A stretch of 64,000 bases of DNA, from positions 83,393,608-83,457,607 of the forward strand of contig CM034531.1 of the NCBI GenBank assembly GCA_020002185.1. The letters run 5' to 3'. Of this stretch, positions 42,848 to 55,604 are shown in pieces. The position numbers and the translations under genes were made by a program. The stretch comes from Paraescarpia echinospica (taxonomy: Eukaryota; Annelida; Polychaeta; Sabellida; Siboglinidae). Each line of letters opens with the position of its first letter. Position 1 is the first letter of the stretch. Below the pieces are notes generated by a model. It searched no databases and was not told the DNA's origin. It was given only the letters and a program-made list of their open reading frames with translations.

Positions 42848-44083
42848 TGCTTAGCCATACCATGACACTCTGGGAACGTATCATCGATCAAAGGCTCGGA
42901 GACATTGTGAGCATTTCTGATGGTCAGTTTGGTTTTAGGCCTGGGGTTGGAACCACGGATGCCATATTTGTCATCAGGACCCTATGCGAGAAGTACCGAG
43001 AGAGCAATAAGCGTCTAGACATGGTGTTCGTCGATCTTGAAAAAGGCGTACGACATCGTACCTCGCGAAATACTACGGGGATGCATAAGGAACATCCAGG
43101 GAGCTTATATAAGAATAGTGCAGGACGTGTACCAAGGCGCTACCACGTGTGTAAAATCAAAGCGAGGGACCAGCGACAAATTCGAAGTCAGCATTGGCAT
43201 CCACCAAGGTTCAGCGCTTAGCCCGTTCCTATTCATCATGCTGGTTGACACGGTATCTCAGGAAGTGTGCTCTAAGCCACCATGAGAATTACTCTACGTA
43301 GATGACCTGGTAATCAACGACACGACAGTGGTGGGTGCCCAAAATAGACTCCAACGGTGGAACAATGTTTTGATGGACAATGGGCTGAAGATTAACGAGG
43401 CCAAAACATAATATCTGATAACAAGGGAGACCGCCGAAAATATATAACTGAACGGAGAAGCCCTGAGAAATGTAGACCATTTCAAGTATTTGGGATAAGT
43501 AATAGATAAAGATGGAACAATCGACAGAGACGTGGATCTACGCGAGCAAGCCGTGTGGGCGAGCTGGCGGAAACAGACCGGGGTCCTGTACGATAAGAAG
43601 ATGCTCCTAAGACTCAAATCGAAGGTGTACGAGGTCATCATCAGACCCGCCTTAACGTATGGGAGTGAATGTTGGGCAATGAAGACCAACAACAAGAGGA
43701 AAGTTGCCACCACAGAGATGGGGATGCTTCGCGGGATCCTCGGAGTATCAAGGTTGCATCACATCCGAAATGAAGAAATAAGACAGGTACTGAACCTCCC
43801 GCCAATCGACGAGGTCATGTGAAGTGGCCATCTACGATGGTTCGGTCACGTGCAACGACGATATGAGAACAACGTCATCCGCTGTATGGTGAGCTTAGCG
43901 CTACCAGGTGTCAGAAGGCGAGGACGCCCAAGGAAGACGTGGAAACAACAAATCAAAGAGGACATGAGGGACGTAGGTGTTTCAGTGGATATGACCCTAG
44001 ATCGCATGGAGTGGAGGAGGAGGACTAGGCCGACCCCATGTTGATAGGGATAATGCCGTCAAGGTGAGCAAGGTGAACATTTG
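42848..44083 (+). mobile_element. Truncated RTE-like LINE, right arm only
   Basis: 5'-truncated RT with the RTE-style sequence GQFGFRPGVGTTDAIFVIR, MVFVDLEK-AYD, IGIHQGSALSPFLF and YVDD. The C-terminus (GHLRWFGHVQRR, GRPRKTWKQQIKEDMRDVGV) is typical of RTE elements. Frameshifts and several stops interrupt it. The flanks are ATTTGTGC (42,840) and ATTTGTGT (about 44,076), a likely target-site duplication; the left arm has the empty site. Confidence 0.85.
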
Positions 44084-44474
44084 TGTACTTAGTATCAGCC
44101 GCTAGTATCATTCGCAACCGAAAACGGCAGGATTGTAAGTCCGTTTATATGTGTTCTATGGATAAATTATTACCAGTAAACATATGTTAGAAGAACAAAA
44201 ACAGTAAGCGTTTATACCGTACCAAGATCAACGGGATCGGATGAACCGTGAGGGTGCCAGCGACCTTTGTTTAGGCTTTAAGTTTATTGTTTTGGACATG
44301 TTTTTGGAGGTGTACATTTTTCGCTCGCTTATCTATTTTTTTGTAACAGCAATATTAATTCGTAGTTTTTGGCGCAAATTGTATCAATAGCTGCTAGAAA
44401 AACACTTTAAATTGTGCCATGCTGGGAATTAACAAAGGTCATCATAATAAACAAATAAGAAGTGACCACCACAC

Positions 44475-44625
44475 CTCTTGCATTACATCTTGCCATCCTC
44501 CATGAATCTCGTCCTGTAGAGCCTTGACCTTCGCGTAAGAGTCAATCACCAACACGAAGTCTAAATTTTCAATTTTCATCCTGGACACATCGATGACTTC
44601 CAGCAGTGCTGAATTGATCCAATAA
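44475..44625 (-). CDS. SH3_15 exon G, right copy
   Basis: 151 nt (phase 2/0): YWINSALLEV ... NLDFVLVIDSYAK ... HGGWQDVMQE. Donor GAG|GTGTGG. Confidence 0.75.
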
Positions 44626-44835
44626 CTGAAGCAAATACAGTAGCTACCATCACATATAATTAAGTGACAAAATGCATAATTAATCATAATTACATGAAAT
44701 TGTATTGGAACATACTACAACGCGCACACACTCACGGCTACATGAGCACACGGAAGGTATTACATATGCACATGTGCAGTATGCTTCCCACAGTCTTAAC
44801 ACTTGACGAATAAATTTCGTAAATTTTAATAGTTT

Positions 44836-45135
44836 TTCGCGAAGTTTCTCATCGGGTGGCCGATCGGTAGAGCGCCGGACTGTCTGGACCATGGTTCAAA
44901 TTCATCTACCGACTACCGTTTCGAAACTTGGGCAGTTCCGTTCACCCGACATTGCTTGTGTCTTTCGGAAGATACACTATTTTGGCCGTTGGTTCTTTCT
45001 ACAAAGTACCTATATCATAGGAAGTAAAATATCCCACGCTGGGAGTAAATGTGCTACCTGTAGTGGATTATCTAACTCTAGAGAAGGATACTCTGAAATA
45101 AACCCTAACCGCAATATACTAGCAGTGCATTGCTG
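44836..45135 (+). mobile_element. tRNA-derived SINE, right copy
   Basis: The mirror of 8,440-8,730. The head has GGGTGGCCGATCGGTAGAGC and box B-like GGTTCAAATTC, followed by the unrelated body. Confidence 0.65.
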
Positions 45136-45296
45136 AGTAACTATCTGCATCCAGATCCTGATCCAGAGCAAAGCAGAGTGTGTTTGCAGGAATCATTTCG
45201 TGCAATTGAAGACATTAGCATGATGTTGCGAAAAAGCATCTAACGGCCGACAGGAAAACGTTAACCAGTCAGAACCTCTAACCGACACGCTCGCGC

Positions 45297-45306
45297 CGCA
45301 CGCACG

Positions 45307-45347
<41 letters not shown>
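45297..45347. repeat. (CA)n microsatellite
   Basis: About 24 CA/CG units in the F-G intron. Confidence 0.9.
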
Positions 45348-45350
<3 letters not shown>

Positions 45351-45752
45351 CAATTGTAGTTAGATTAGTATGAATTAAAGGTCAGGCACACCATTATAGA
45401 CAGGTGCCGTAACTATAATCAAGCGCACCCAAGCTAAACGTTTGCATCGTCGTCATCTATAACATTTGTAACATATCTAGCAATTGAACACTGTTCAAGT
45501 TCTCCTCAAGTTAGTTCATTACCGATGTTCAACAAATAATTTACTTGTAGCATTGTTGGCTGGATACGCTAGGAAGGAAATTTAATAATGCATAATTTAT
45601 CAATGTTATTCTTAAGAAAACATTTGTACTTTTACCTTTTGAAAAATATGATGGGATGGCATTAAAACGTGTTTTCTAAAATAGAAGAACGTATATAATT
45701 GTGAACATATATTGATCATTGTATTGCAAATTTGGTACTGAGTTACACTTAC

Positions 45753-45829
45753 TCGTCGTTGTTGATGAATTCCACAAACACATCGCCATCTTTATCAATC
45801 CTATTTACGATCCCTTTCATGCTGATGAC
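45753..45829 (-). CDS. SH3_15 exon F, right copy
   Basis: 77 nt (phase 0/2): VISMKGIVNRIDKDGDVF. Joins exon G as NDDYWIN. Donor ACGA|GTAAGT. Confidence 0.7.
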
Positions 45830-46567
45830 CTGAAATGTGTTTCATTAGTATTATATTGTGGTTATATTGTGGAACAATATAAAGTATCTGTTCTTTAAAG
45901 CCAAAGTTGCCAAGAACTATTCCCCCAAAATGGTAAATCTACTCTTGTTCATGAGTGCGTACAGAAACGGAACTGCTACATGACCGGATAATGTTTCAAT
46001 TTCAAGGTATATTTACTTATTTTGAGCATTTTCCACGTGAAATGTTGGATAGGCAGCATAGTCGTATTCGAAATGAGTAATCATTTTTTTTAGTTTTTTT
46101 AATCACCCGGTTTCAGGAGGTTTAAATTCATCAAAACAAATTGTACCGTGATATAGTTGGATAGATTTTGGCTTTAACTCTATAAGTCGATTCACAGAAT
46201 CGTTGGCTAATATTCTCCAAAAAACGTTTGTTCTATAACAAAAAGCTTTATTTTCATCAGTATTATTGTAATTAAAATATAGTATTCTATGTCGTTTGCA
46301 TGCGTACAAACGTGCGTGCGCGCGCGCCCGTGTGTGTGTGTATGTGGTGTGTGTGGTGTGCGTAGTGTGCGTGGTGTGTTTGCGTGATGTGTTTGCGTGG
46401 TGTGCGTGGTGTGCGTGGTGTGTTTAATTGGTATCTTGCCCCTATATGTGAATTTGATTCGTTATCGAGTACGATTTCCCAATACAATGATGTAATTGCT
46501 ACGCTTGTCGACTTGCTCTATGAACAAGCCAACATCACATGTATGTGATAACAAATTACATATTCAC

Positions 46568-46655
46568 CTTCGCCATTTTTGGATTCCAGCCAACACGCAC
46601 TTCTTGAACTTCCTTCACTGTTTCCATGTCATCCATTAGGCGCACAATGTCGTAC
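46568..46655 (-). CDS. SH3_15 exon E, right copy
   Basis: 88 nt (phase 2/0): YDIVRLMDDMETVKEVQEVR and VGWNPKMAK. The left copy differs at four of these residues (LLDNTQ). Confidence 0.7.
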
Positions 46656-47126
46656 CTTGGGTGCATTATACAAAATTCTCATTTCTAAAGTACCCAATCA
46701 TTGCGACCAATTGTGTTTTCCATTAGGCTCCCAATCAAATATGCATTACAAACAAAAATGTCTTCATCTAAGACTTTTAGTGCGGTCAATAGAGCATAGT
46801 GTTGACAGATGATATGAAAAGGTCAGTGACTGTTTCTTTGACTGTAATTGTTTGTAAATGATCACAAACATAGGCTATTTTAATCACTTACATCTGCCAT
46901 ATTTTTAGAACACGCACACTGCTGGGATGATATAATAACATGAAGATACTCACATGTCCTATTAGTTGAGCTAAAGTCAACTGAACTGACTCAAGATTGC
47001 TGATTTTTCTAATATTATATTTCATTTATTACTCAAACGATTTAGAAATGACACTGAAATCGATATGTTCACCGTAAACATACTCTAAGGACAAACACTG
47101 ACGAAACATTAGTAATAACAACCTAC

Positions 47127-47204
47127 CTGTTGTAGGCATTCTGTACTTTTGTTGGCTCTGTGTCTTTGTCGCATTTTTCCAGAAGGTTCTTATTGAAGGC
47201 CCAA
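47127..47204 (-). CDS. SH3_15 exon D, right copy
   Basis: 78 nt (phase 2/2): WAFNKNLLEKCDKDTEPTK. Acceptor TTTTCAG, donor ACAG|GTAGGT. Confidence 0.7.
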
Positions 47205-48533
47205 CTGAAAAGGCAACAATATATATATATATATATATATAGATACATATATATATATATATAATACCATGATTTTGCTTGCTAACTTTGTTTGTTTCTG
47301 ATTAATTTCTCTTAAATACGATTTTATGTTTCTTATATATTTGCTGATTTTGTAAACACTTGTGGACGAACGGGGCATTAGACCCTGATGTAATGGTGTA
47401 TAAATAAAAATAATTATTAATTTATTATTATTATCATCGTTATTAGTATTATTATTATAACAAGATAACACATTATTATTCCTGGACACTTGCATATGTT
47501 TGCTGCAGGATCAGCCATGGATACAGCGTATTGAAAGTCAATACATACATATCAATATTTGAATTGGGACTTGAACCACCGCTTAGAGCCCAAAAGATCA
47601 AAGGTAAGGTCGCTACACCATAGAGTAGAAACCTTGGTCACCAAAGCCTTGGTTACACAGAAGTGGCCTACATCAAGAAAGTCTTGAAAATGTACGGCAA
47701 TAAACCTTATATATATATATATATATATCATGTCATGACCCAAGAAAACGTAGATTATCAGCAATACCACAAAAACCAGCCGAAGACAACACACACAGGT
47801 TTGCCCTGTGTTAGCAAGCTTTCATAACAATTAGCAAGAACATTCATGGCCTAGGATAGGCCGATCATTCACAAACCAATCAGCGTTCTTTGCTGTTGTC
47901 ACCTCACGGTGAGCACAAGCTTTGACCACCAGTTTTCTATAAACAAATTGGATCATGTAGAGAAACGACCGCGAACAAAAATCAAAGAAGCCATCAATAT
48001 ACACAGATCGTAACCTGTCTTGAACCGAGGCGGCAGCCGTGCGCTCACCATATCTTTGCTGCTCGAGTATTATTTATTCACCACTAATAACAGAAACGGC
48101 TACACCATCAAAGCAACAATACTGTTTGCTTATTCCTTAGCTAAACGCAAATAATTAGCCTTCTTTTTCAGCACCTGAATGCATTTTATTTAGGTAAATA
48201 AATTATAAATTGTAATAACGACATATTGTAAATTGTTACCAGTGTTGTTATTCATCCAATATGGTCTCCGGTCGCCGTGGGTCGGTAAATGCGGTTAATT
48301 GATGACAAATCATATTGCTTGAGCATGGTGAAATTAGAATCAACATATTCACTCATGCATGTAATGATGCACAGTACTCTTCTATAAGAAATACATACAA
48401 TCAGACAAATACATATAATCTCGAGAACAAACATGCAAAATATGGAACATGTGATTTCATTCGATTCACATTAATGTTATATAACTAGTTCACACATCGA
48501 CAGAATGGAGAATGCTACACAATATACACTCAC
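47205..48533 (-). other. Intron between exons C and D, right copy
   Basis: Contains TA repeats (about 47,220-47,262 and 47,709-47,728). It lacks the ~600-bp block found in the left arm. Confidence 0.55.
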
Positions 48534-48607
48534 GTCCTGCCATCGGAGAACTGCACTAGGACGACGTTGCGCACTGATCCCTTGATGGTGCCGGTTTTGC
48601 CCAGGTA
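48534..48607 (-). CDS. SH3_15 exon C, right copy
   Basis: 74 nt (phase 0/2): YLGKTGTIKGSVRNVVLVQF followed by SDGR. Donor GGAC|GTGAGT. Confidence 0.7.
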
Positions 48608-48732
48608 CTGACGGGAAAGCAAGCTTATTAGTAAATACGTTGTCATGCTCGCTTCTTTGACTACATCTGTATAATTAAATATGTGTAATACAAAACACAT
48701 TATAATATAAATATTAGATACATATATATTTA

Positions 48733-49016
<284 letters not shown>

Positions 49017-49162
49017 TGTATATGCATACAACTATAAAACATGGTATTTATTATTTTATAATCATCCTGCACATTAATACGCTAATTTATGCAAACTTAT
49101 CATGAAAGGCTCAATGCATGAGTTAATTCAACATAAACGTTTATTCAACGGGAAACAATCAC

Positions 49163-49261
49163 CTCTTTCATTTTACAGTTCCAGCCTCCATTGTCCTTTT
49201 GCAGTCTCTCGGCTCTTATCTCATCAGCTTCCACGCGGACTTGCATTCCCACGCCAAAGGT
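49163..49261 (-). CDS. SH3_15 exon B, right copy
   Basis: 99 nt (phase 0/0): TFGVGMQVRVEADE ... NGGWNCKMKE. Donor GAG|GTGATT. Confidence 0.7.
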
Positions 49262-49658
49262 CTGCGAAGAGATGGCGCGTAGCATGGATTAAATCATCAT
49301 TTGGTACGCATGCAAGCAAAGAAGCAATATAGTTGCTATTCATTGTCTGTGACTAATTATTATATAAGTGATTTGTATAATCGATGCTTCTATGATTCTT
49401 CTATATACAATTACGCAATTAACAAAGTCAAGTTCTATATACAGGTAACTCCATATTTCATGAACTCAGAACATTATATCCTTGCAGATAGTGAAATGTT
49501 GTCACCAGACACAACACAACACGAGACCAACCTCGTAATGTTATACTAAATTCAGGCAAAAGAGTTTAACAAAACAAACAATTGATAGGTATAGAAAGGC
49601 TACACGAAAGTTGCCAAGCAAATATCTCGATTAAGATACTGCCATTGTAACCTCATAC

Positions 49659-49819
49659 CTCATCTGTAGATCTCTGTTCGATAGAGCTGTCAAACAGTGC
49701 CCGAATTGAAGCCTCATGCAGTGAAGCCCCATGGAGCTGCTGTCTGAGGAATTCTCGCCCTGGATCACGGCTGGTCCGCATGTCATGCCATGTCGCTGTA
49801 TTCGAGATCGGGATTACAT
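49659..49819 (-). CDS. Linker exon A, right copy
   Basis: 161 nt (phase 1/0): DVIPISNTATWHDMRTSRDP ... RALFDSSIEQRSTDE. Upstream exon H of the previous module (51,892-52,009) ends in phase 1 and joins it in frame, so the two modules can form one transcript. Confidence 0.6.
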
Positions 49820-49944
49820 CTAAAAAGATAAATAATAATATATATTTATGATATAATATATATATACACAATATTATTATATAATATATATATACGTATA
49901 TACACATTTATATATATATATATATAATACATATGCATAAACAC

Positions 49945-49950
49945 ATAACA

Positions 49951-50006
<56 letters not shown>

Positions 50007-50022
50007 TATATATATATATATA
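49945..50022. repeat. (CA)n/(TA)n microsatellite near the outer arm boundary
   Basis: CA then TA units about 100-180 bp inside the end of the inverted repeat; the left version (215-290) is TG/TA rich. Confidence 0.9.
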
Positions 50023-50125
50023 CAGTTACGTTCTTATAATTAATTCTGATAAATTACGCCAAAATAACAGTAAATCCATTGGCGAAATGTATTGAATTTG
50101 TGGGTTTTATTTCGTAATTTTTGAT

Positions 50126-51730
50126 CTTTGTCATCAGCTGTGGGCAGGCAGGTTGCCATTATCTAGAACCCTCCAATATTCTTCATAATGAGGTACGATG
50201 GGGTTGCCGATATAAGCATGGTGATAATAATTTCAACAACGTTGACTTGTTGGTCTGGAACGTATTGGACGGGAAGCGCATGTTTCTCCGAAGGTCTGAA
50301 TGCAGCACAAATCTCAAGGATGGGCAAATACAAACCTGATGCAGTTCGAACTCACAGTTCAGGTAGATCTTTCAACAGTACATCAACATAATACATGCAC
50401 GTGACAATGGTGTCTGTGTCGTTGGCACGGATTAGCACTCGGTCGAAAACTTCATTCTGGACACTGCATATGGAATGACAAGTTACTCGTGTTGTTTCCA
50501 GGTCAAGCAAATCTGTGAACGAATCTTACGTATCTTGCGTAGCCAGCAGCTCTTGATTTCTTCATCGAGGCCGCTATTCAAATGCAGTCAAGCCCAATTT
50601 GGTGCTACCTGCTATTCCTTGTTCCATGTCTCACAAAGATAGGTCAGTAGTCCTGCTTTGTTGGCCGACACATGAAAGAATCCATGCAGGTCAGGAGCTC
50701 TATGCTCCTCACTGTATTGTTCATTGGTCTCTAACTGCCTTGTTGGTCGTGAACGGGTAGACCAGTGATGCTGCACAGATGACATGAGGCTTTGGGCACC
50801 ATACAGATCATAGGAGAAGTGTATATGATACATATACCAGCAGATATGTATTGAATAAGTTTCTTCTTGTTGCATGTTGCAATGGCTCCAGATGGTTCGT
50901 CTGTACGGAATGACTAAATTCGAACAGCGCAGTATACACAGCATCCACCTCCACTCTGTCTTCCGCAGCTGTTCTGGTAGATCAACAGCACTGACCACTT
51001 TGGTTTCTTCTTTCAGAGTCTTAACAAGACTTGCCTTTGCATCTGCATAATACCTCATAGTTCTCCACTGAACGGTGACTGGGAAAACTGGCTGCATTCA
51101 TGTTGGTCAATGACGTTGATAATATCGGCTTCGCCTCCACCATCAATCACAAGTATCATATGCATGAGAGCAACAACTTCATTGTTTTTTCATAAAACAC
51201 ACACACACACACACACACGCATTTTCCATGTACCTTAGACTAGACTTTGGAGTTCTTGGCAATCACGCTCTGTAGGTGAAATGTCTTTGGTCTGATGACA
51301 GTTGTCATTTTGGTCAACTGATATCGAATCAGACAATGTCTTGATACATGTTTCTTTCATATTGATGAGAAAATCCTCCAAATATTGCATTGTGCCTTGT
51401 TTAGTTGATGTATTGATATACTGGTCTATGTTGTCGTGAATGGTTTTATTAGGACTGCTACAACATTAAAGATCATTTCTGTATAACTTTCCACATATGT
51501 TGCAATATCAATGTCATTGAAAGTGTCTGCAGTTTTGATTAGCTCCTGGAGAATAGCTCTGCACTGATACCATACTGCTTAACATGAACCCACATTCTTT
51601 TGGAAGACGAAAACTTCTACGTGCTCCATTAAACAATCCGTCGCAAACTCATGCATAGTTTGTTGCACTGATCTCACAGTGTGGATTCGATTAGCTTTAA
51701 AAAAGCGTTTATGTAATGTTGTCCACGTAG
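50126..51730 (-). pseudogene. Decayed mobile-element-like coding region
   Basis: On the minus strand, disjoint frames resemble a family of repeated metazoan proteins of unknown function. Examples are EFATDCLMEHVEVFVFQKN (about 51,640), AVDLPEQLRKTEWRWMLCIL (inside the ORF 50,612-51,097), and NDTDTIVTCMYYVDVLLKDL then EICAAF (about 50,430-50,250). Stops and frameshifts are frequent. It lies between two modules of the SH3_15 gene and starts exactly where the inverted repeat ends. The family call is weak. Confidence 0.4.
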
Positions 51731-51891
51731 GTTGTGTTCATATATATATATATATATATATATATGATCCAGGTACATATGATTTTGGAGGCAAACCATT
51801 TACAGCATTCCATGTCTGTTCAACTTACTTTGCCCCCTGGTAGTAGTAGCTCGGTTGTGTCAAGGATGGTTTTTACTTGTTAGAGTTTTAC

Positions 51892-52009
51892 CTAATTTGG
51901 CAATATGCTTTATTGCATCTGCGTTGTAGATCCATGGACGTTCCGAGACAATCACTCTGGCAGTTCCGTTTGGCAGAACAGCAACGACGGTGCAGGTTGA
52001 ACCGAGGGT
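51892..52009 (-). CDS. SH3_15 exon H, preceding module
   Basis: 118 nt (phase 0/1): TLGSTCTVVAVLPNGTARVI and PWIYNADAIKHIAKL, the same length as exon H at 37,316-37,433. It lacks a terminal exon of its own but fits linker exon A in phase. Confidence 0.7.
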
Positions 52010-52418
52010 CTGAAAGAAACTAACCCTTATTACGATGTTGAGTTCTCAATTACGAAACGTATAATATTCATAAAATTATCAATTCAATAAGAGGAAATAT
52101 ACAATATTGTGTCATTCAAGTGTAATTTAAAAACGCGTATGTGACAGTATTGGCAGCGTTATCATCAATGATATGCATGGATACAAATTACTTAGTATTA
52201 AAAACAATCACGTTTCACCTGCTAACATATACATATAGACAACGAAACTTATTACGTGCTATAGTTTAATTATGATAGTTTCAGGGTTTTTTACTCCGAA
52301 AAGTTGTTATTTCTGTAATGTTGGTTTTCAAATAAATTAGCAGACCCGACGGCGGCTGACTTAAAGCAGCAGTAACAGCAACTCTTATCGTTAGCTAAGT
52401 AAATGCAGATATGCTAAC

Positions 52419-52569
52419 CTCTTGCATCTTCTCGTGCCATCCTCCGTGATCCTCGTCCTGGAGAGACTTGACTGTTGTGTAGGAGTCGAGCACCAACGCG
52501 AAGTCGCCGACTTCGGTTATTGTGTCAGATGTGTCAATGGGCTCCAGCAGTTTTGAATTCAAACTCCAC
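52419..52569 (-). CDS. SH3_15 exon G, preceding module
   Basis: 151 nt: WSLNSKLLEPIDTSDTITEV ... FALVLDSYTTVKSLQDEDHG and GWHEKMQE. Joined to exon F it reads NHSKWSLN, a complete repeat. Confidence 0.75.
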
Positions 52570-54235
52570 CTTTGGTATGACACATCTTTACTCCAGTATT
52601 TATATTAGCATGACAACGACATGGATTTAATTAATACAATATGTTATTCAGGACAGCGCTGTCAAATATGTTTGTGAAACCAATGACGTTCTCTAAATAT
52701 GCCGCTGTCACCATTCCACTGTATATTTGATTGGTATAATTGTTAGCGCTTGACAATATAATCAGGTTTGCTGTTTATGTGACGGTTCGTGTAGTTACGG
52801 AGCTAAGCTGCTAAATATACATATGCATGGAATAAGCAGGATTTTTTTTTTGCGATTTGCGAACAAAACATCATTTAGTAACGTTTTGAATATTTACAAA
52901 TTGTGCTATTATTTCGCATATGAATGACTTATTCTGAAGGCGATGTCCGTAGTAACGTCTGTCAAATAACCATTGCACTATATTATAATTTCAAACACAG
53001 GTTTGTATATTAACTTATGCACTTACGCCTTCATGAATAGAAGGATGACCAGTAAGTGATAACATGCAATTGCATACTGCCGTACGGTGCTTCCGACCAG
53101 TGTGCCGCGGCACACTAATGTGCCGTGACAATGTCCCTAGTGTGCCACGGAATTGGAAGTGAACCGTCACGTATGTAGGAATAAATCATGAAACAAAATT
53201 ATGGTTCTGTACAAACTGTCTCTTCAAGATATCTATTTTGTATCGGTTAGTTACTTTTGCATCAGTAACGTCTGGATCAAAATTTGAAAGGCTGCAGCAA
53301 AACGTGAATCAAACATCTCCCAGAAAAAAACTGGCAGAAGTTTCTGATGGAGCGCAAGACATTTGCTACAGTTTAATAGATCAATAACGAAAACAACAAA
53401 GTGAATAATTCGACGCTGAGACACTTATATATTATGTCAAATGTACAAAACCTAAATAGAAATGTTCAAACCACACAGTCTTTGATTCATCGAAAACATA
53501 TCTTGACAAACCTCCTGCCAGGTCATCCTAAAATACGTTTGGTTAAAACCATGAACATCGACCAATATCTACCAAGTGTTGATCTATCACATCTCCTTGG
53601 AACCCTCAAAACTTACGGTGAATATACAATAGTTTTATGCTTTCACGAGAGAACGTCCACTCAGTAATCAAGGTTGAACTTAGAGACGAGCTACAACAGT
53701 TTATGATGTAGCCGAACGAATTGTAGCATGATACAAAACAATTACTGGGTGGGGAAAACGAAGTGATTCGAAGAAAGCAAGGCCGCGATGAGAACGTATT
53801 TACAAGTAGGCTTGTACAACTGCAAGTTGGTCAGTTTGAAGCAATGCTGACATTTGTTATGAAGCATACGCAGACCCATATTCAGCAGGGTTTTTCTTCA
53901 GGACGATTGTCCGCTCCAATATGTACTGTGAAATACGTCCTATATTTCCGGCATTTGTTCAAGCTGCCGAACACGGAGCAGTGTGACGGTTCATAGTAAT
54001 CGTTCCACTTCATCAACAAAGCCATCACGAAATGGTATGAAGTTGCAGTAGGAATGTATACCACAAGAACAACCGCACTTACTTTTTTCAGCGTATATTT
54101 TCGGTGCGGCTAAAAGAAGACTGTTTAACCACTTGCGATCTTGTCACTGATGTATTGCTACCGTTTTTTTAGTAACGTACCTGTATGAAATGAACTTCGC
54201 AATATTAACACTGATCAAGTCAATTAAGAAGTCAA
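52570..54235 (-). other. Intron between F and G, preceding module
   Basis: No exon. Near 53,095-53,150 there is an imperfect palindrome around GTGTGCCGCGGCACAC, reminiscent of hAT-type terminal sequences but without a transposase. Confidence 0.45.
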
Positions 54236-54239
54236 ATAT

Positions 54240-54565
54240 AAAGCGCCGGGGTGCAGTGGCTTCAGCTTCGGACTCTCAACCGAGGGAAGACGGGTTCGAA
54301 TCATGTACGGCGGAGTCGAACCTTGGGCAAGTTCGCTCACTCTACGTAGCTCCAGTTCACTCAGCTGCATGAATGAGTACCTGACTATAGACAGTGGTGG
54401 ACATTTGTGTACAAACAGTCTTCGCGCATTAATGGTCGGATGCTTCCCAGAGAAGTCGAGGTGGTGTTCAATTGAACAGGTCTACCAGGGAGTAATGTGT
54501 AAAGCGCTTTGATTGGTTCTGAGGACTGGATACTGCGCTATATAAGAACTTTACTTTTTTATTTT
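54240..54565 (+). mobile_element. tRNA-derived SINE with conserved core and tail
   Basis: The tRNA-like head has GGTGCAGTGGCTTCAG and box B GGTTCGAATC. The core runs GGGCAAGTTCGCTCACTC ... CAGCTGCATGAATGAGTACC, shared with 60,715-60,850. The tail is AAAGCGCTTTGATTGG ... GCGCTATATAAGAACTTTAC with an AT-rich end, as in many metazoan SINEs. Confidence 0.75.
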
Positions 54566-54735
54566 AAACTGCCTGCGTCAGGAACTTCCTGTAGTAGTTT
54601 TTTGTATTGTTATATAGATACAAAGTTAGAAATCTGAAATGCTTTATAAATTGCTATTTCACTGCACATCTTTTGAAACATTCCACAAATTAGGTTGTGC
54701 TGTTGGATTATATATTATTCTCTTGACCGACTTAC

Positions 54736-54812
54736 TTACTGTGATTCCTGCATTCCACAGTAACGTCCCCGTTCTTGATGACTTTGGTAACGATTCCTCT
54801 CATGCCGAGGGC
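54736..54812 (-). CDS. SH3_15 exon F, preceding module
   Basis: 77 nt if the second of two tandem GTAAGT donors is used: ALGMRGIVTKVIKNGDVTVE then CRNHS. Using the first donor would shift the frame, so the second is preferred because all other F exons are 77 nt. Confidence 0.7.
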
Positions 54813-55600
54813 CTGGAATAAGTAGTTTAATGTTTCTCCTCGTACATTATAGACGTAACGCTGGCACGCAATCTCTAGTTAATTATGATAAAAAGAGTGG
54901 CCCATGAGGACTGATTACAAAATTACCATAGCTACTTTTCAAAAGTGAAATAAACGAGCAATGCATGTTAGCAGAATGGCCTAAATAAAGGCCCACGTAT
55001 GATAACTTAATAACTACCAATGTATCATAGACAACTAAACACAACTTAAACGTAACCGACATGTACAGCTCATAAAAAGAAACTAGTCGCTTTGCGGTCA
55101 AACTTTCACCACGTTGGTTTGTATCAATCTAAAGGTAAACGGAACATAGCAGAATATAATAAGAATATGAGGAGCTTTCGTAAGCCACACCTGAGAACAA
55201 ATTATCTCAATCCTATTTGTAAAGAATTATTTAAATGTTTATTATTTAAATCTGAAAGACACATTTAGTATATTTTATTAACGTGATGTTTTATATTGTC
55301 ATGCTATTAATTTGGGTAACTGTTGTCCGTTTTGCAGGTGATAAACCTTAACTATGTTAAAATGAAATATTTCCTATTGTGCCATCCAGACATTACTCAT
55401 GAAAATCATATTTTCTTTTATATCCGTTATTCATGAAAGATTTGATTTATTGGCCATACGATTACCCGGGCCTGTAAAGCAGTTATTGTTGTTTTTTCAA
55501 AACGTTTCACGTCAAACTAAAAGTTAAAATGGGTGTGTTGTCATGTTCCCATCTGTTAATACTACTTTTGGTCATATTGAGCCATATTGTCAACAATCAT
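54813..55600 (-). other. Intron, no exon seen
   Basis: AT-rich, no exon or element recognised between exon F and the LINE remnant. Confidence 0.45.
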
Positions 55601-55604
55601 ACAT

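Noticed and set aside
53095..53150. hAT-type transposon end around GTGTGCCGCGGCACAC
   Set aside because: There is no transposase and no second terminus; noted only in the intron entry.
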